A DNA stretch of 64,000 nt from Pandoraea cepalis (GTDB taxonomy: Bacteria > Pseudomonadota > Gammaproteobacteria > Burkholderiales > Burkholderiaceae). Below the pieces are notes generated by a model. It did not search any database. It was not told where the DNA came from and worked only from the letters and a program-made list of their open reading frames with translations. The position numbers were made by a program, and so were the translations under genes. The DNA lies in NCBI RefSeq assembly GCF_902459665.1, contig NZ_CABPSL010000017.1, forward strand, positions 62,001-126,000, in the 5' to 3' direction. How positions within the stretch are numbered: position 1 is the first letter of the stretch; each line of letters starts with the position of its first letter. Shown piece by piece: positions 13,387-23,605 of this stretch.

Positions 13387-14793
13387 ATGTCCAACGACGC
13401 CCCTCTGTCGGCTTCGGTGCCTTTGGCCGAGCGCCTGCGCCCCCGTACCATCGACGACGTGATTGGCCAGCGCCATTTGCTGGGCAAGGGGAAACCTTTG
13501 CGCGTGGCGTTCGAAGCGGGGCGTCCGCACTCGATGATTCTGTGGGGCCCGCCGGGCGTGGGCAAGACCACGCTGGCGCGCCTGATGGCGGATGCGTTCA
13601 AGGCGTACTTCATCGCGCTGTCAGCGGTGCTCTCGGGCGTCAAGGATATTCGCGACGCCGTCGAGGCCGCGCAGATCCAGCGCGGACAGGGCAAGCAAAC
13701 CGTCGTGTTCGTCGACGAGGTGCATCGCTTCAACAAGGCGCAGCAGGACGCGTTCCTGCCGCACGTCGAATCGGGGCTCTTCATTTTCGTGGGGGCGACG
13801 ACAGAGAATCCGTCGTTCGAAGTGAATGGCGCGTTGCTCTCGCGCGCGGCGGTGTACGTGCTCAAGAGCCTGAATGACGACGAACTCGGCGAGATGATTG
13901 TGCGCGCGGCGCATGAACTGGGCGACATCGGGTTCACCGACGAAGCGCGCCAGGGCCTGATCGATTCGGCGGACGGCGACGGGCGCAAGCTGCTCAACAA
14001 CGTTGAGATCGTCGCGCAGGCGGCGGCGATGCAGAACCTCAAGACGATTGACGAAGCGTTGCTCGCCAGCGTGCTCGCCGAGAATCTGCGGCGCTTCGAC
14101 AAAGGCGGCGATGCGTTCTACGACCAGATCAGCGCGTTGCACAAGTCGGTGCGAGGCAGCTCGCCGGACGGTGCGCTTTACTGGTTTTGCCGCATGCTCG
14201 ATGGCGGCGCCGATCCGCGCTATCTCGCGCGCCGGATTGTGCGCATGGCGTGGGAGGACATCGGTCTGGCCGATCCGCGCGCGGCGCGCATCGCGCTCGA
14301 TGCGGCGGAGACTTACGAGCGCCTCGGCACGCCCGAAGGCGAACTCGCCCTCGCGCAGGCCATCTTGTATCTTGCGGCGGCGCCGAAGTCGAACGCGGGC
14401 TATAACGCATACAACCAGGCGCGGGCATTCGTCGGCAAGGACAAGTCGCGGGCGGTGCCGATCCATCTGCGCAATGCGCCCACGAAGTTGATGAAGGAAC
14501 TCGGCTACGGCCACGAGTATCGCTATGCGCATGACGAGCCCGATGCCTACGCGGCGGGCGAGACGTATTTCCCCGACGATTTGCGCGCCCAACATTGGTA
14601 CCGTCCGGTGCCGCGGGGGTTGGAGGGCAAGATTGGGGAGAAGCTCAACTGGCTGAAGTCGCTCGATGCCGAGTGGCGGCGCGCGAACACCAAGGGGCGT
14701 CAAGCCGACGCCGCGGCCAAGCCATCGGGCGCGGGGGCGACGGCTTCCGGCAAGCCCGCGCCGGTCGAGCCTTCCGACGATGAATCGGCCTGA
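13387..14793 (+). CDS. rarA: Replication-associated recombination protein A (AAA+ ATPase)
   Basis: The roughly 468-residue clamp-loader-like ATPase acts at stalled replication forks. It begins with the conserved PLAERLRPRTIDDVIGQRHL, has Walker A GPPGVGKTTLARLM near residue 55 and Walker B VVFVDEVHRFNK near residue 108, followed by the arginine-rich sensor region FVGATTENPSFEVN. The C-terminal half has DGALYWFCRMLDGGADPRY and the GYNAYNQA segment typical of MgsA/RarA. The start is uncertain: ATG 13387 is favoured, but ATG 13327 in the same frame would add 20 residues. It sits between lolA and serS on the same strand. Confidence 0.93.
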   Translation: MSNDAPLSASVPLAERLRPRTIDDVIGQRHLLGKGKPLRVAFEAGRPHSMILWGPPGVGKTTLARLMADAFKAYFIALSAVLSGVKDIRDAVEAAQIQRGQGKQTVVFVDEVHRFNKAQQDAFLPHVESGLFIFVGATTENPSFEVNGALLSRAAVYVLKSLNDDELGEMIVRAAHELGDIGFTDEARQGLIDSADGDGRKLLNNVEIVAQAAAMQNLKTIDEALLASVLAENLRRFDKGGDAFYDQISALHKSVRGSSPDGALYWFCRMLDGGADPRYLARRIVRMAWEDIGLADPRAARIALDAAETYERLGTPEGELALAQAILYLAAAPKSNAGYNAYNQARAFVGKDKSRAVPIHLRNAPTKLMKELGYGHEYRYAHDEPDAYAAGETYFPDDLRAQHWYRPVPRGLEGKIGEKLNWLKSLDAEWRRANTKGRQADAAAKPSGAGATASGKPAPVEPSDDESA

Positions 14794-14868
14794 CGCGGCT
14801 GCAGTTGCCGTCGCAAACGCGCCAAATGGCGAAATCGCCGTGAGCGTTTGGTAAAATCCCTGGCTTGA

Positions 14869-16263
<1,395 letters not shown>

Positions 16264-16281
16264 AAAATTTTGGAAAGGGGG

Positions 16282-16309
16282 TTGGCGGCTGACGAAATTC
16301 GGCTATAAT
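16282..16309 (+). promoter_or_regulatory. Promoter of tRNA-Ser
   Basis: TTGGCG at 16282-16287 and a perfect TATAAT at 16304-16309 are separated by 16 bases, placing the start point about 50 bases upstream of the tRNA gene. Confidence 0.7.
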
Positions 16310-16365
16310 CTCTTTCTCGCTGCTTGAGGCCACTTAGGCAGCGAACCAAAGCAGAAAGAACGCTT

Positions 16366-16456
<91 letters not shown>

Positions 16457-16467
16457 AGCACACAATG

Positions 16468-16500
16468 AAGCCCTTGAATTTTCAAGGGCTTTTTTGTTTT
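16468..16500 (+). terminator. Terminator after tRNA-Ser
   Basis: Eleven-base perfect arms AAGCCCTTGAA/TTCAAGGGCTT with a 2-base loop are followed by a T-rich tract. Confidence 0.92.
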
Positions 16501-16600
16501 GTGCGTCAGCGACTTACAAAATGACTATCAAGGCGCCGACGGCGTTATTGACCTGACGGATATTTTCGTACCACGGGTGTCTAGAGAATCGCGGCCCCGT

Positions 16601-16621
16601 GATCTGCTCGGCTATTTCGGG
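16601..16621 (+). repeat. 21-bp sequence related to 31147-31167 (left flank of catabolic block)
   Basis: GATCTGCTCGGCTATTTCGGG here and GATCTGCCCGACTATTTCGGG at 31147 differ at 2 of 21 positions and lie in the same orientation. Downstream bases also remain weakly alike, both ending in TTAG. They may be ends of one insertion-sequence type; no transposase remains beside either. Confidence 0.5.
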
Positions 16622-16630
16622 GACAGAACA

Positions 16631-18010
16631 TTAGAGAATGCGCTCCGCATTGAGAACTTGCGCGGGGTCAAGCGTCGCCTTCAGTTTCGCCATCAACTCT
16701 CGTTCGATGCCGCTTCGACTAATGTGGAGAAAAGGTTTCTTTATGCGACCGATTCCGTGCTCCGCAGAAATGCTGCCGCTCACCTCCTCGACAAGCCGGT
16801 ACACGATCTCATCCGCCTGCAACTGATCAGATTCGCTCACATGCGGGCCAGTCACGATATGCAGGTTGCCGTCGCCCAGATGACCGAAGAATAGATGGGA
16901 AGCTGCGGGAAAGGCCGTCTCTAATAGATTGCGTACACGCTCCACGTACTCACCCGTCACCCGTAGAGGAATACCGACATCGAAGGACACGAATGGAGAG
17001 AGCGACTTGAGCAACTCTGCGATTCCGTCACGGATCTCCCACAATGCGTTGGACTGTGCCTGACTCTGTGCCACGATGACATCGGAAACAACGCTTTCCT
17101 CGATCATTGCACCAAAGAACCCCTCGAAGAGTTCCTGCATCTGAGGTGCCGTGCTACCTTCCGCCTCGACGAGCACGTAGACGTTGTGATCATCCGCGAA
17201 CGGCATCGAGCGCCCAAGCGCCCGCGTTGAAGCGCGGAGAAAGTCGTCCCACATGACCTCGAAGGACGACAGCCCCGGCAAGCGTCCTCGCGCAGCCTTC
17301 AAAAGCGCCGTGACCTGCGCAAATGACGATAGCGCACATAAGGCGCTGCGCCGTACCTCCGGCTTAGGGAAGAGGCGCAGAACCGCTCTAGTGACAATGC
17401 CAAATGTGCCTTCGGTGCCAATGAACAAGTGCTTCAGATCCGGCCCCGTATTGTTCTTGAGCACACGAGTCATCATCGACACAACCCTGCCGTCAGCCAA
17501 CACAGCCTCGACGCCGAGAACGAGGTCGCGCATCGGGCCGTAGCGGAGCACACGATTGCCCCCCGCATTGGTCGCGATGTTGCCGCCGATCTGGCAGCTT
17601 CCCCTCGCGCCAATATCGAGCGGGAAGTACCAGTTCTGCGCCTCCACTGTCTCCGCGAGACGCGAGAGGACAACGCCAGCCTGAACCGTAACCGTACCGC
17701 CGATGGCGTCGAACTCCTCGATCTGATCCAAGCGCTCCATGGAGATGACGATATCCCCCTCGTCGGGCACGGCGCCCCCGGCTAGACCAGTAAGCCCGCC
17801 CTGAATTGTGATGCGCTGCAAGTCGCCACTGTAGTGTTGCACGATACGCGCGACATCCTGACTGCTGCGCGGCCGGTACACGATTGCAGGGCGGCCGCCG
17901 CGCAGACCACTCCAGTCGGTGCAGTACCTTTCAATCTCGGCGACATCGCTCAGCGTTCCCGGCAAATCGACCGGCGCAACACTTCCTGACTGATTTTCCA
18001 ATTTGTTCAA
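16631..18010 (-). CDS. FAD-binding oxidase, GlcD/D-2-hydroxyacid dehydrogenase family
   Basis: The 459-residue protein has the PCMH-type FAD domain: VYRPRSSQDVARIV, QGGLTGLAGGAVP near residue 75 and the GGNIATNAGGNRVLRYG motif near residue 145, followed by IGTEGTFGIVTRAVLRLFP. The C-terminal FAD-oxidase domain includes FGHLGDGNLHI and the usual ending SAEHGIGRIKKPFL. Relatives oxidise D-lactate, glycolate or D-2-hydroxyglutarate to 2-oxoacids. The start is a TTG at 18010 preceded at 5 bases by a perfect AGGAGG (18016-18021), which decides it. The GntP-type permease lies 270 bases upstream on the same strand, suggesting uptake and oxidation of a hydroxyacid or sugar acid. Confidence 0.88.
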   Translation of the reverse strand: MNKLENQSGSVAPVDLPGTLSDVAEIERYCTDWSGLRGGRPAIVYRPRSSQDVARIVQHYSGDLQRITIQGGLTGLAGGAVPDEGDIVISMERLDQIEEFDAIGGTVTVQAGVVLSRLAETVEAQNWYFPLDIGARGSCQIGGNIATNAGGNRVLRYGPMRDLVLGVEAVLADGRVVSMMTRVLKNNTGPDLKHLFIGTEGTFGIVTRAVLRLFPKPEVRRSALCALSSFAQVTALLKAARGRLPGLSSFEVMWDDFLRASTRALGRSMPFADDHNVYVLVEAEGSTAPQMQELFEGFFGAMIEESVVSDVIVAQSQAQSNALWEIRDGIAELLKSLSPFVSFDVGIPLRVTGEYVERVRNLLETAFPAASHLFFGHLGDGNLHIVTGPHVSESDQLQADEIVYRLVEEVSGSISAEHGIGRIKKPFLHISRSGIERELMAKLKATLDPAQVLNAERIL

Positions 18011-18280
18011 AATTTCCTCCTAAGTCTTGGCAGGGCTAGCCACGCCCCCAAGTCCAAACCGCCGCCCATGTCGGCTGCGTTGGGTCGCGTTCAAACGGGC
18101 TTATGGGCTCAAAGCAGGATAGAAGCCGCGGTTCCCGTGGGTGGAGCGACGGCGAAAAGCAAGACGGGGCCGGGAACTGAAAAGCGCCTGGGCGCCACGT
18201 CGACCCGCGCCTCACGAGACCCGGGCCGGCCAAGGCTTCCACTCAGGCGAACTTGAGCGCCCTCCACCAGGCTCGCACGA

Positions 18281-19678
18281 TCACACGAGCCCTGTCGTGT
18301 AGAAGATCAGAATCGCCGCGCAAGCTGCCATCGTCTTAATCAGCGTAATTGCAAAGATGTCCCGATACGACTGGCGATGCGAGAGTCCGCACACGGTGAG
18401 TAGCGTGATAACGGCACCGTTGTGCGGTAACGTATCCATTCCCCCACTCGCCATGGAAGCGATCCGATGGAACACTTCCAATGGAATCCCCGATGACTGT
18501 GCCAACTGCACGAACGTGTCCGCCATCGCGCCAAGCGCGATGCTTAAGCCCGCGATAGCCGACCCGGTTAGCGCTGAGAGTACGGTCACCGAGATGCCCA
18601 GGTTAAAAAGCGGGCTAGGAATCGTCTGAAGTGCCTTCGCGGCAACAACGAAACCCGGTAACGCCGCCATGATGGCGCCGAACCCGAACTCCGATGCACT
18701 GTTCATCGCGGCGAGCAGCGCCCCGTTGACGGCCTGCTGCGAGCGCACCATGAACTGAGGAACAATCTTGCGCCAGCCAGTCGCTAGGACGGTGAGAATA
18801 CCCACGACCAGAGCGCCTTCGACGGCCCACAGTGCGGACTCCGCACGCACGTCAATCGGAAGTGCCTGAGGTAGCCCGGCGAGGCTGAGTGAATAGTGTC
18901 CATCCGAGTACGCCAACGGAATCAGCTTCGAGAATGCGAAATTGAGGGAGCACACCAGCACAAGCGGCAATAACGCCAACCAGACGTTCGGCAGCTTTTC
19001 CCCGGTCTGGGTCGGTTCAGGCTCATTGATATGTCCAACGCCATACCCTTCCCCGGCTTTGGCCGCCGCGCGTCGACGGTACTCGAGATAGAGCATGCCG
19101 GTGATGAAGATCAACACGCCGCCAAGCGTTCCCAGGCGCGGAGCAGCCCAAGTGGTGGTATGGAAAAACGAAATGGGAATGATGTTCTGCACCTGCGGAC
19201 TGCCCGGCAAGGAGTCCATCGTGAACGTAAATGCCCCCAACGCGATCGTGCCCGGAATCAGGCGCTTCGGGATTCCACCTTGGCGGAAAAGCTCGGCGGC
19301 GAATGGGTAAACAGCGAACACCACTACGTTCAGGGATACGCCGCCGTAAGTGAGGAGCGCGCAAACAAGAACGATCACGAGCATCGCCCGATGCCCACCC
19401 ACGAGATGCACAATCGAGGCACTGATGGCACGGGCGTTGCCCGAAAGCTCAATGACTTTGCCAAACAGGGCGCCTAGCAGGAAGACGGGGAAAAACAGCT
19501 TGAAGAATGTGGACACTTTCGCCAGAAATATGCCAGAGAAAGCCGGCCCAACGGCCTGGGGTTCTGTCAGCAAAACAGCGATGAGCGCCGCGATCGGTGC
19601 AAAAATAATGACGCTATGTCCACGGTAGGCCATGAAAACAAGAAAGGCCAGAACGGCGACAATAACAAGTACTGCCAT
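18281..19678 (-). CDS. GntP-family permease
   Basis: The 465-residue integral membrane protein is almost entirely hydrophobic with about a dozen segments. It begins MAVLVIVAVLAFLVFMAYRG and has GGVSLNVVVFAVYPFA, LGAFTFTMDSLPGSPQVQN and, near the end, HRIASMASGGMDTLPHNGAVI, all hallmarks of the GntP gluconate:H+ symporter superfamily. Substrates of the family include gluconate, glycerate, hydroxybutyrate and related acids; the FAD oxidase downstream argues for a hydroxyacid. It is divergent from the acyl-CoA ligase across an AT-rich regulatory region of about 700 bases. Confidence 0.88.
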   Translation of the reverse strand: MAVLVIVAVLAFLVFMAYRGHSVIIFAPIAALIAVLLTEPQAVGPAFSGIFLAKVSTFFKLFFPVFLLGALFGKVIELSGNARAISASIVHLVGGHRAMLVIVLVCALLTYGGVSLNVVVFAVYPFAAELFRQGGIPKRLIPGTIALGAFTFTMDSLPGSPQVQNIIPISFFHTTTWAAPRLGTLGGVLIFITGMLYLEYRRRAAAKAGEGYGVGHINEPEPTQTGEKLPNVWLALLPLVLVCSLNFAFSKLIPLAYSDGHYSLSLAGLPQALPIDVRAESALWAVEGALVVGILTVLATGWRKIVPQFMVRSQQAVNGALLAAMNSASEFGFGAIMAALPGFVVAAKALQTIPSPLFNLGISVTVLSALTGSAIAGLSIALGAMADTFVQLAQSSGIPLEVFHRIASMASGGMDTLPHNGAVITLLTVCGLSHRQSYRDIFAITLIKTMAACAAILIFYTTGLV

Positions 19679-20377
19679 TTGAATTGACTCCTGATTTTTT
19701 TCGTATGAGCGCGCACAGAGCCTCTGAGCCGGGGTCGCCAGAATGCGTGGGCCACATAAGGGGAGACGGCGCGATCAATTAATTCGGATTCCGTAGCGAT
19801 CGATGCAACCACCGCTACCTCCGATTTCTTTCTATTGTGTACACCCTTGATCGTACGAGTCCGTACCGATGCTCTTGAACTCGACTGCCTAGGCACTGAA
19901 CAACCTTGTTCCGGAGCGTCTACGCAGTGGGGGATGAGAATCTGCATGTCTGCGCTTGCGGTCACAATTTTTCAGTGGACGCATAATAAAATCGGCAAGG
20001 CGAATATGTCAATATATGACTATATATCCCATATAGTGAGATTTATATCGACGGGGGCGCGCAGCGTGAAGCCGCTGAACGATGATCCGGGTCTTTTTCT
20101 GAGTTCCTTTGGCTAGCACCCGAATACATAAGGGGGTCATCGCACCACGCCACGCCGCCGCCGGCTCCAGGTATCTCCAGCACTCGTTCCCGTCGTAACC
20201 CGCACGCCCAGTCGGCGCTCAGGCAGATATCGGGTAATCCCGAGAATTGCCAATAGCTCGCGTGGCACGCCTATGTCTCATGTGCTACGCTCAATTCGAG
20301 CAAATCTGGTACAAGAACACGCAACAATCAGGCCTGCACTGCATAGCGGGCACCGATACCGGTGGAGAAGACGCAGA
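19679..20377. promoter_or_regulatory. Divergent intergenic region with AT-rich palindromes
   Basis: About 700 bases between the GntP permease (minus) and the ligase (plus) hold no convincing gene. Visible elements are TTGTGTACACC at 19835-19845 containing palindrome GTGTACAC, an overlapping GTCA-N5-TGAC at 20008-20020, and ACTATAT-N5-ATATAGT at 20019-20037 within a markedly AT-rich stretch (about 20001-20055). These look like binding sites for a dimeric regulator controlling one or both flanking transcripts; the regulator is not identified. Confidence 0.45.
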
Positions 20378-22066
20378 ATGGAAGCGATGTACGACACAGG
20401 CCTTGAGCGCCGAGAAGCAAACTACGTCCCCTTGAGTCCTATCGATTTCATCGTCAGAGCCGCTGACGTGTATGGTGACAGGCTCGCCGTGGTGTATGGC
20501 GACACTCGTCGCACGTGGGCCGAAACGTATACGCGGACCCGACGCCTCGCCAGCGCGCTGCAGGGCGCCGGGATCGGAACCGGCGATACTGTGGCGGTTC
20601 TCCTTCCCAATATTCCCGAGATGGTCGAGGTCCATTTCGGAGTGCCGATGGCAGGAGCGGTGCTCAATACGCTGAACACCCGGCTGGATGTGCCAACGAT
20701 CCTGTTCATGTTGCGACACGGCGAAGCGAAGGTTCTGATCATCGACACCGAATACTCGCAAGTCGCTCGGGCTGCCGCAGCGGAGTTTCCGGCGCTGCGC
20801 ATCGTCAGCGTTGCGGATGCAATGCCGGCAGATCCCGCGGCGTTCGCCTCTGCCGTCGACTACCCGACTTTCCTGGACGGCGGCGCCTCGGATTTTGCCT
20901 GGTCGCCGCCGGCGGACGAGTGGGACGCGATTGCGCTCAACTACACGTCCGGAACCACCGGAGATCCCAAGGGCGTCGTGTACCACCATCGTGGCGCCTA
21001 TCTGAATGCCGTTTCGAACATCCTCGAGTGGGATCTCCCGAAACACGCCGTCTATTTGTGGACGCTGCCGATGTTCCACTGCAACGGTTGGTGCTTTCCC
21101 TGGACCATCGCCGCACGTGCAGGCGTCAACGTTTGCTTGAGACGGTTCGATGTGAATCAGGTTTTCGAGTTGATACGCCGCGAGAAGGTGACCCACTATT
21201 GCGGTGCGCCGATCGTTCAGAGTTCGCTCGCAAACGCTCCGGCGGAACTTAGGCACGGTATCGGCCATCGCGTAGCGACGATGGTTGCCGGTGCGCCGCC
21301 GTCACCGGCAGTGATTGGGAAGCTTAATGACATCGGGGTCGATGTGACGCATGTCTACGGACTGACCGAGGTCTATGGTCCGGCGTCGGTATGCGCAAAG
21401 CAGGAGTCGTGGTCAGCACTGGATGGCGATGCCCGCGCTGCGCTCAATGCCCGGCAAGGCGTGCGATATCACCTGCAGGCCGCGGTAACGGTACGTGACC
21501 CCGCTACGTTGGAGGCAGTCCCTCCAGACGGGGAGACCATTGGCGAAATCATGTTTCGTGGCAACATCTGCATGAAAGGGTATCTGAAGAACCCGAAAGC
21601 CACCGACGAAGCATTTTTCGGCGGATGGTTTCATACAGGGGACCTCGGCGTCATGTCTTCGGACGGCTATATACGCATCAAGGACCGAAGCAAAGACATC
21701 ATCATTTCCGGCGGGGAGAACATCTCCAGCATTGAGGTTGAGGACGTGCTTTACCGCCACCCTGCCGTTTCCGTTGCCGCAGTCGTTGCAATGCCCGATG
21801 CCAAGTGGGGCGAAGTTCCTTGCGCATTCGTCGAACTCAAAGCAGGCGCGACGGCGACAGCCGAGGACATCATCAAGCACTGCAGAGAACACCTGGCAGC
21901 CTTCAAGGTGCCGAAACGGGTGGAGTTTGGCGAACTGCCAAAAACGTCGACAGGGAAGATCCAGAAGTACGATTTGCGTGCACGGGTTCAATCTGCATCC
22001 GCGATCGATCTTGCCGGAGACAGTGCAACCGGAATGCCGCGCACCTCGTCCGACAGCAAGGTTTGA
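20378..22066 (+). CDS. Acyl-CoA synthetase (AMP-forming)
   Basis: The 562-residue ANL-family ligase activates a carboxylic acid to its CoA thioester. It has the phosphate-binding loop NYTSGTTGDPKGVVYHH near residue 188, the A5 motif HVYGLTEVYGP near residue 325, the A7/A8 motifs FHTGDLGVMSSDGYIRIKDR near residue 420 and GGENISS, and the catalytic lysine in TSTGKIQKYDLR near residue 530. It resembles the medium/long-chain acyl-CoA synthetase group often found with acyl-CoA dehydrogenase genes. ATG 20378 is favoured by a GGAGAAG upstream; the ATG at 20387 is an alternative. A strong terminator follows. Confidence 0.88.
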   Translation: MEAMYDTGLERREANYVPLSPIDFIVRAADVYGDRLAVVYGDTRRTWAETYTRTRRLASALQGAGIGTGDTVAVLLPNIPEMVEVHFGVPMAGAVLNTLNTRLDVPTILFMLRHGEAKVLIIDTEYSQVARAAAAEFPALRIVSVADAMPADPAAFASAVDYPTFLDGGASDFAWSPPADEWDAIALNYTSGTTGDPKGVVYHHRGAYLNAVSNILEWDLPKHAVYLWTLPMFHCNGWCFPWTIAARAGVNVCLRRFDVNQVFELIRREKVTHYCGAPIVQSSLANAPAELRHGIGHRVATMVAGAPPSPAVIGKLNDIGVDVTHVYGLTEVYGPASVCAKQESWSALDGDARAALNARQGVRYHLQAAVTVRDPATLEAVPPDGETIGEIMFRGNICMKGYLKNPKATDEAFFGGWFHTGDLGVMSSDGYIRIKDRSKDIIISGGENISSIEVEDVLYRHPAVSVAAVVAMPDAKWGEVPCAFVELKAGATATAEDIIKHCREHLAAFKVPKRVEFGELPKTSTGKIQKYDLRARVQSASAIDLAGDSATGMPRTSSDSKV

Positions 22067-22090
22067 CACAGCGGATCTTCACCGCATAAG

Positions 22091-22130
22091 AACCGGCCTG
22101 AGTCCCTGACGACTCAGGCCGGTTTCCTTT
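22091..22130 (+). terminator. Terminator after the acyl-CoA synthetase gene
   Basis: Thirteen-base perfect arms AACCGGCCTGAGT/ACTCAGGCCGGTT with an 8-base loop are followed by TCCTTTG. Confidence 0.85.
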
Positions 22131-22346
22131 GTGCCCGATTCAGGCGAGCGTCGCGCGCACGCTGCCAGGCCCGCCAATGTCGGCAGCGAATGCGGACCCG
22201 CCATGGTTTCATGGGCCCTTTCGGGGACTCAGTCCGTTGTTCCGCCACGCCACACCGCGCCGGGGCGTACTTGCGTTGATAATATCCGCCGAGGGACAAG
22301 CGGGCTTCCTTTCGTCCGTGCACGCGACATCAACCAGATCACGGCA

Positions 22347-23378
22347 ATGCATTCACTAAGCGCTACCGTACCCATCTCACTCGTTCGGGGCTTCCTCGAC
22401 GGCGTAGGCGCGCCGCCTGATGTCGTCAGGCAATACCTCGAAGCGGCAGGTATTTCCGACGCCCTGCTGACCGAGCCTGGGGCGCGTGTCACGGAATCGC
22501 AATTCTCAACGCTTTACCGCGCACTTGCGATCGAGTTCGACGATGAAATGCCGGGTATCTTCGAGCGTCCTTTGCGTAATGGCACCCTGAAGTATCTGTG
22601 CCTCAGCCTGCTCGACGCTCCCAACCTCGAAACGGCAATGCACCGCTTCGGCCAGTTCATGCATCTGATTCTCGACGACTTTCGATTTGAGTCTTCTCGA
22701 GTCGGGCCTGTGGCCGAAATTGTGTTGCGGGCGGGGCCCGCCGGCGTCAGCGCCCTGGGCCAGCAGTTGATGCTGAAGCTCGCGCATGGCGTGGGGTCGT
22801 GGCTCATCGGTCAAAAGATCCCGCTTCTGCAGGTGGAATTCGCGTTTGAGCGGCCTCCTCACGCCGTCGATTACCTCTATCTCTTCCCGGGACCGGCGCA
22901 GTTCGACTGCAAGCTGACACGCATGCGCTTCAGCGCTTCCTATTTCGATATGCGCGTGCGTCAGCGCAAGGCCGACCTGCGCAAGTTTCTCGCGCGAGCG
23001 CCAGAGGATTGGATATTCGTGGCCTTCAACGAGCAACTCACGAGCCATCGGGTCAGGGATTGTCTTGCATCGCGACTTCCCGATATGCCGTCCATCGATG
23101 ACGTTGCTCAAGTCCTCAACTGCTCGGTGCGCACGCTTTGCCGGCGGCTGTCCGCCGAAGGCTCGGCGTTCCAGACGCTCAAGAACGAGTTGCGACGGGA
23201 TATTGCGATCCGGCGCCTCACCGAAACCCAGGAAGCGATTGCGGCGATCGCCGCCGATGTCGGATTTGATGACCCCACTGCGTTCCATCGCGCGTTCCGT
23301 CAATGGACCGGCAGCACGCCGGGCGAGTATCGGCACGCTGCACTTCGGCCCGTTGCGGCCCGCCCGCCCAGGGCCTGA
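22347..23378 (+). CDS. AraC-family transcriptional regulator
   Basis: The 343-residue protein has an N-terminal arabinose-binding-like regulatory domain of the PF12625 type (PISLVRGFLDGVGAPPD at the start, RNGTLKYLCLSLLDAPNLETAM in the middle) and a C-terminal AraC double helix-turn-helix. The first helix pair is PSIDDVAQVLNCSVRTLCRRL and the second IAAIAADVGFDDPTAFHRAFRQWTG, near residues 245-330. Regulators of this group often control adjacent acyl-CoA metabolism genes. It lies between the ligase and the beta-oxidation operon, and its likely target is one of these promoters. Start ATG 22347 begins at a hydrophobic family N-terminus; the frame is open further upstream. Confidence 0.88.
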   Translation: MHSLSATVPISLVRGFLDGVGAPPDVVRQYLEAAGISDALLTEPGARVTESQFSTLYRALAIEFDDEMPGIFERPLRNGTLKYLCLSLLDAPNLETAMHRFGQFMHLILDDFRFESSRVGPVAEIVLRAGPAGVSALGQQLMLKLAHGVGSWLIGQKIPLLQVEFAFERPPHAVDYLYLFPGPAQFDCKLTRMRFSASYFDMRVRQRKADLRKFLARAPEDWIFVAFNEQLTSHRVRDCLASRLPDMPSIDDVAQVLNCSVRTLCRRLSAEGSAFQTLKNELRRDIAIRRLTETQEAIAAIAADVGFDDPTAFHRAFRQWTGSTPGEYRHAALRPVAARPPRA

Positions 23379-23605
23379 TCGACGACGAAAGCCGGCGGGA
23401 CGGCTGACTACGCCCTGCATTCCGGCCCTGCCGGGGAACCCTCCCTGGTCGACTCGTGGCCGATATTGTCAATAGATGGTCCGGTTTGGTTATCGGGATT
23501 CTCGCCTATCGCCGCTACGATCTGGTCGATAGTTGCCGTGCAGGACCTCAGCGTTCCGGTGTCATGGCAGGCCTCTTCACTACCGTCCACTGGAAAAGCA
23601 CCAGA

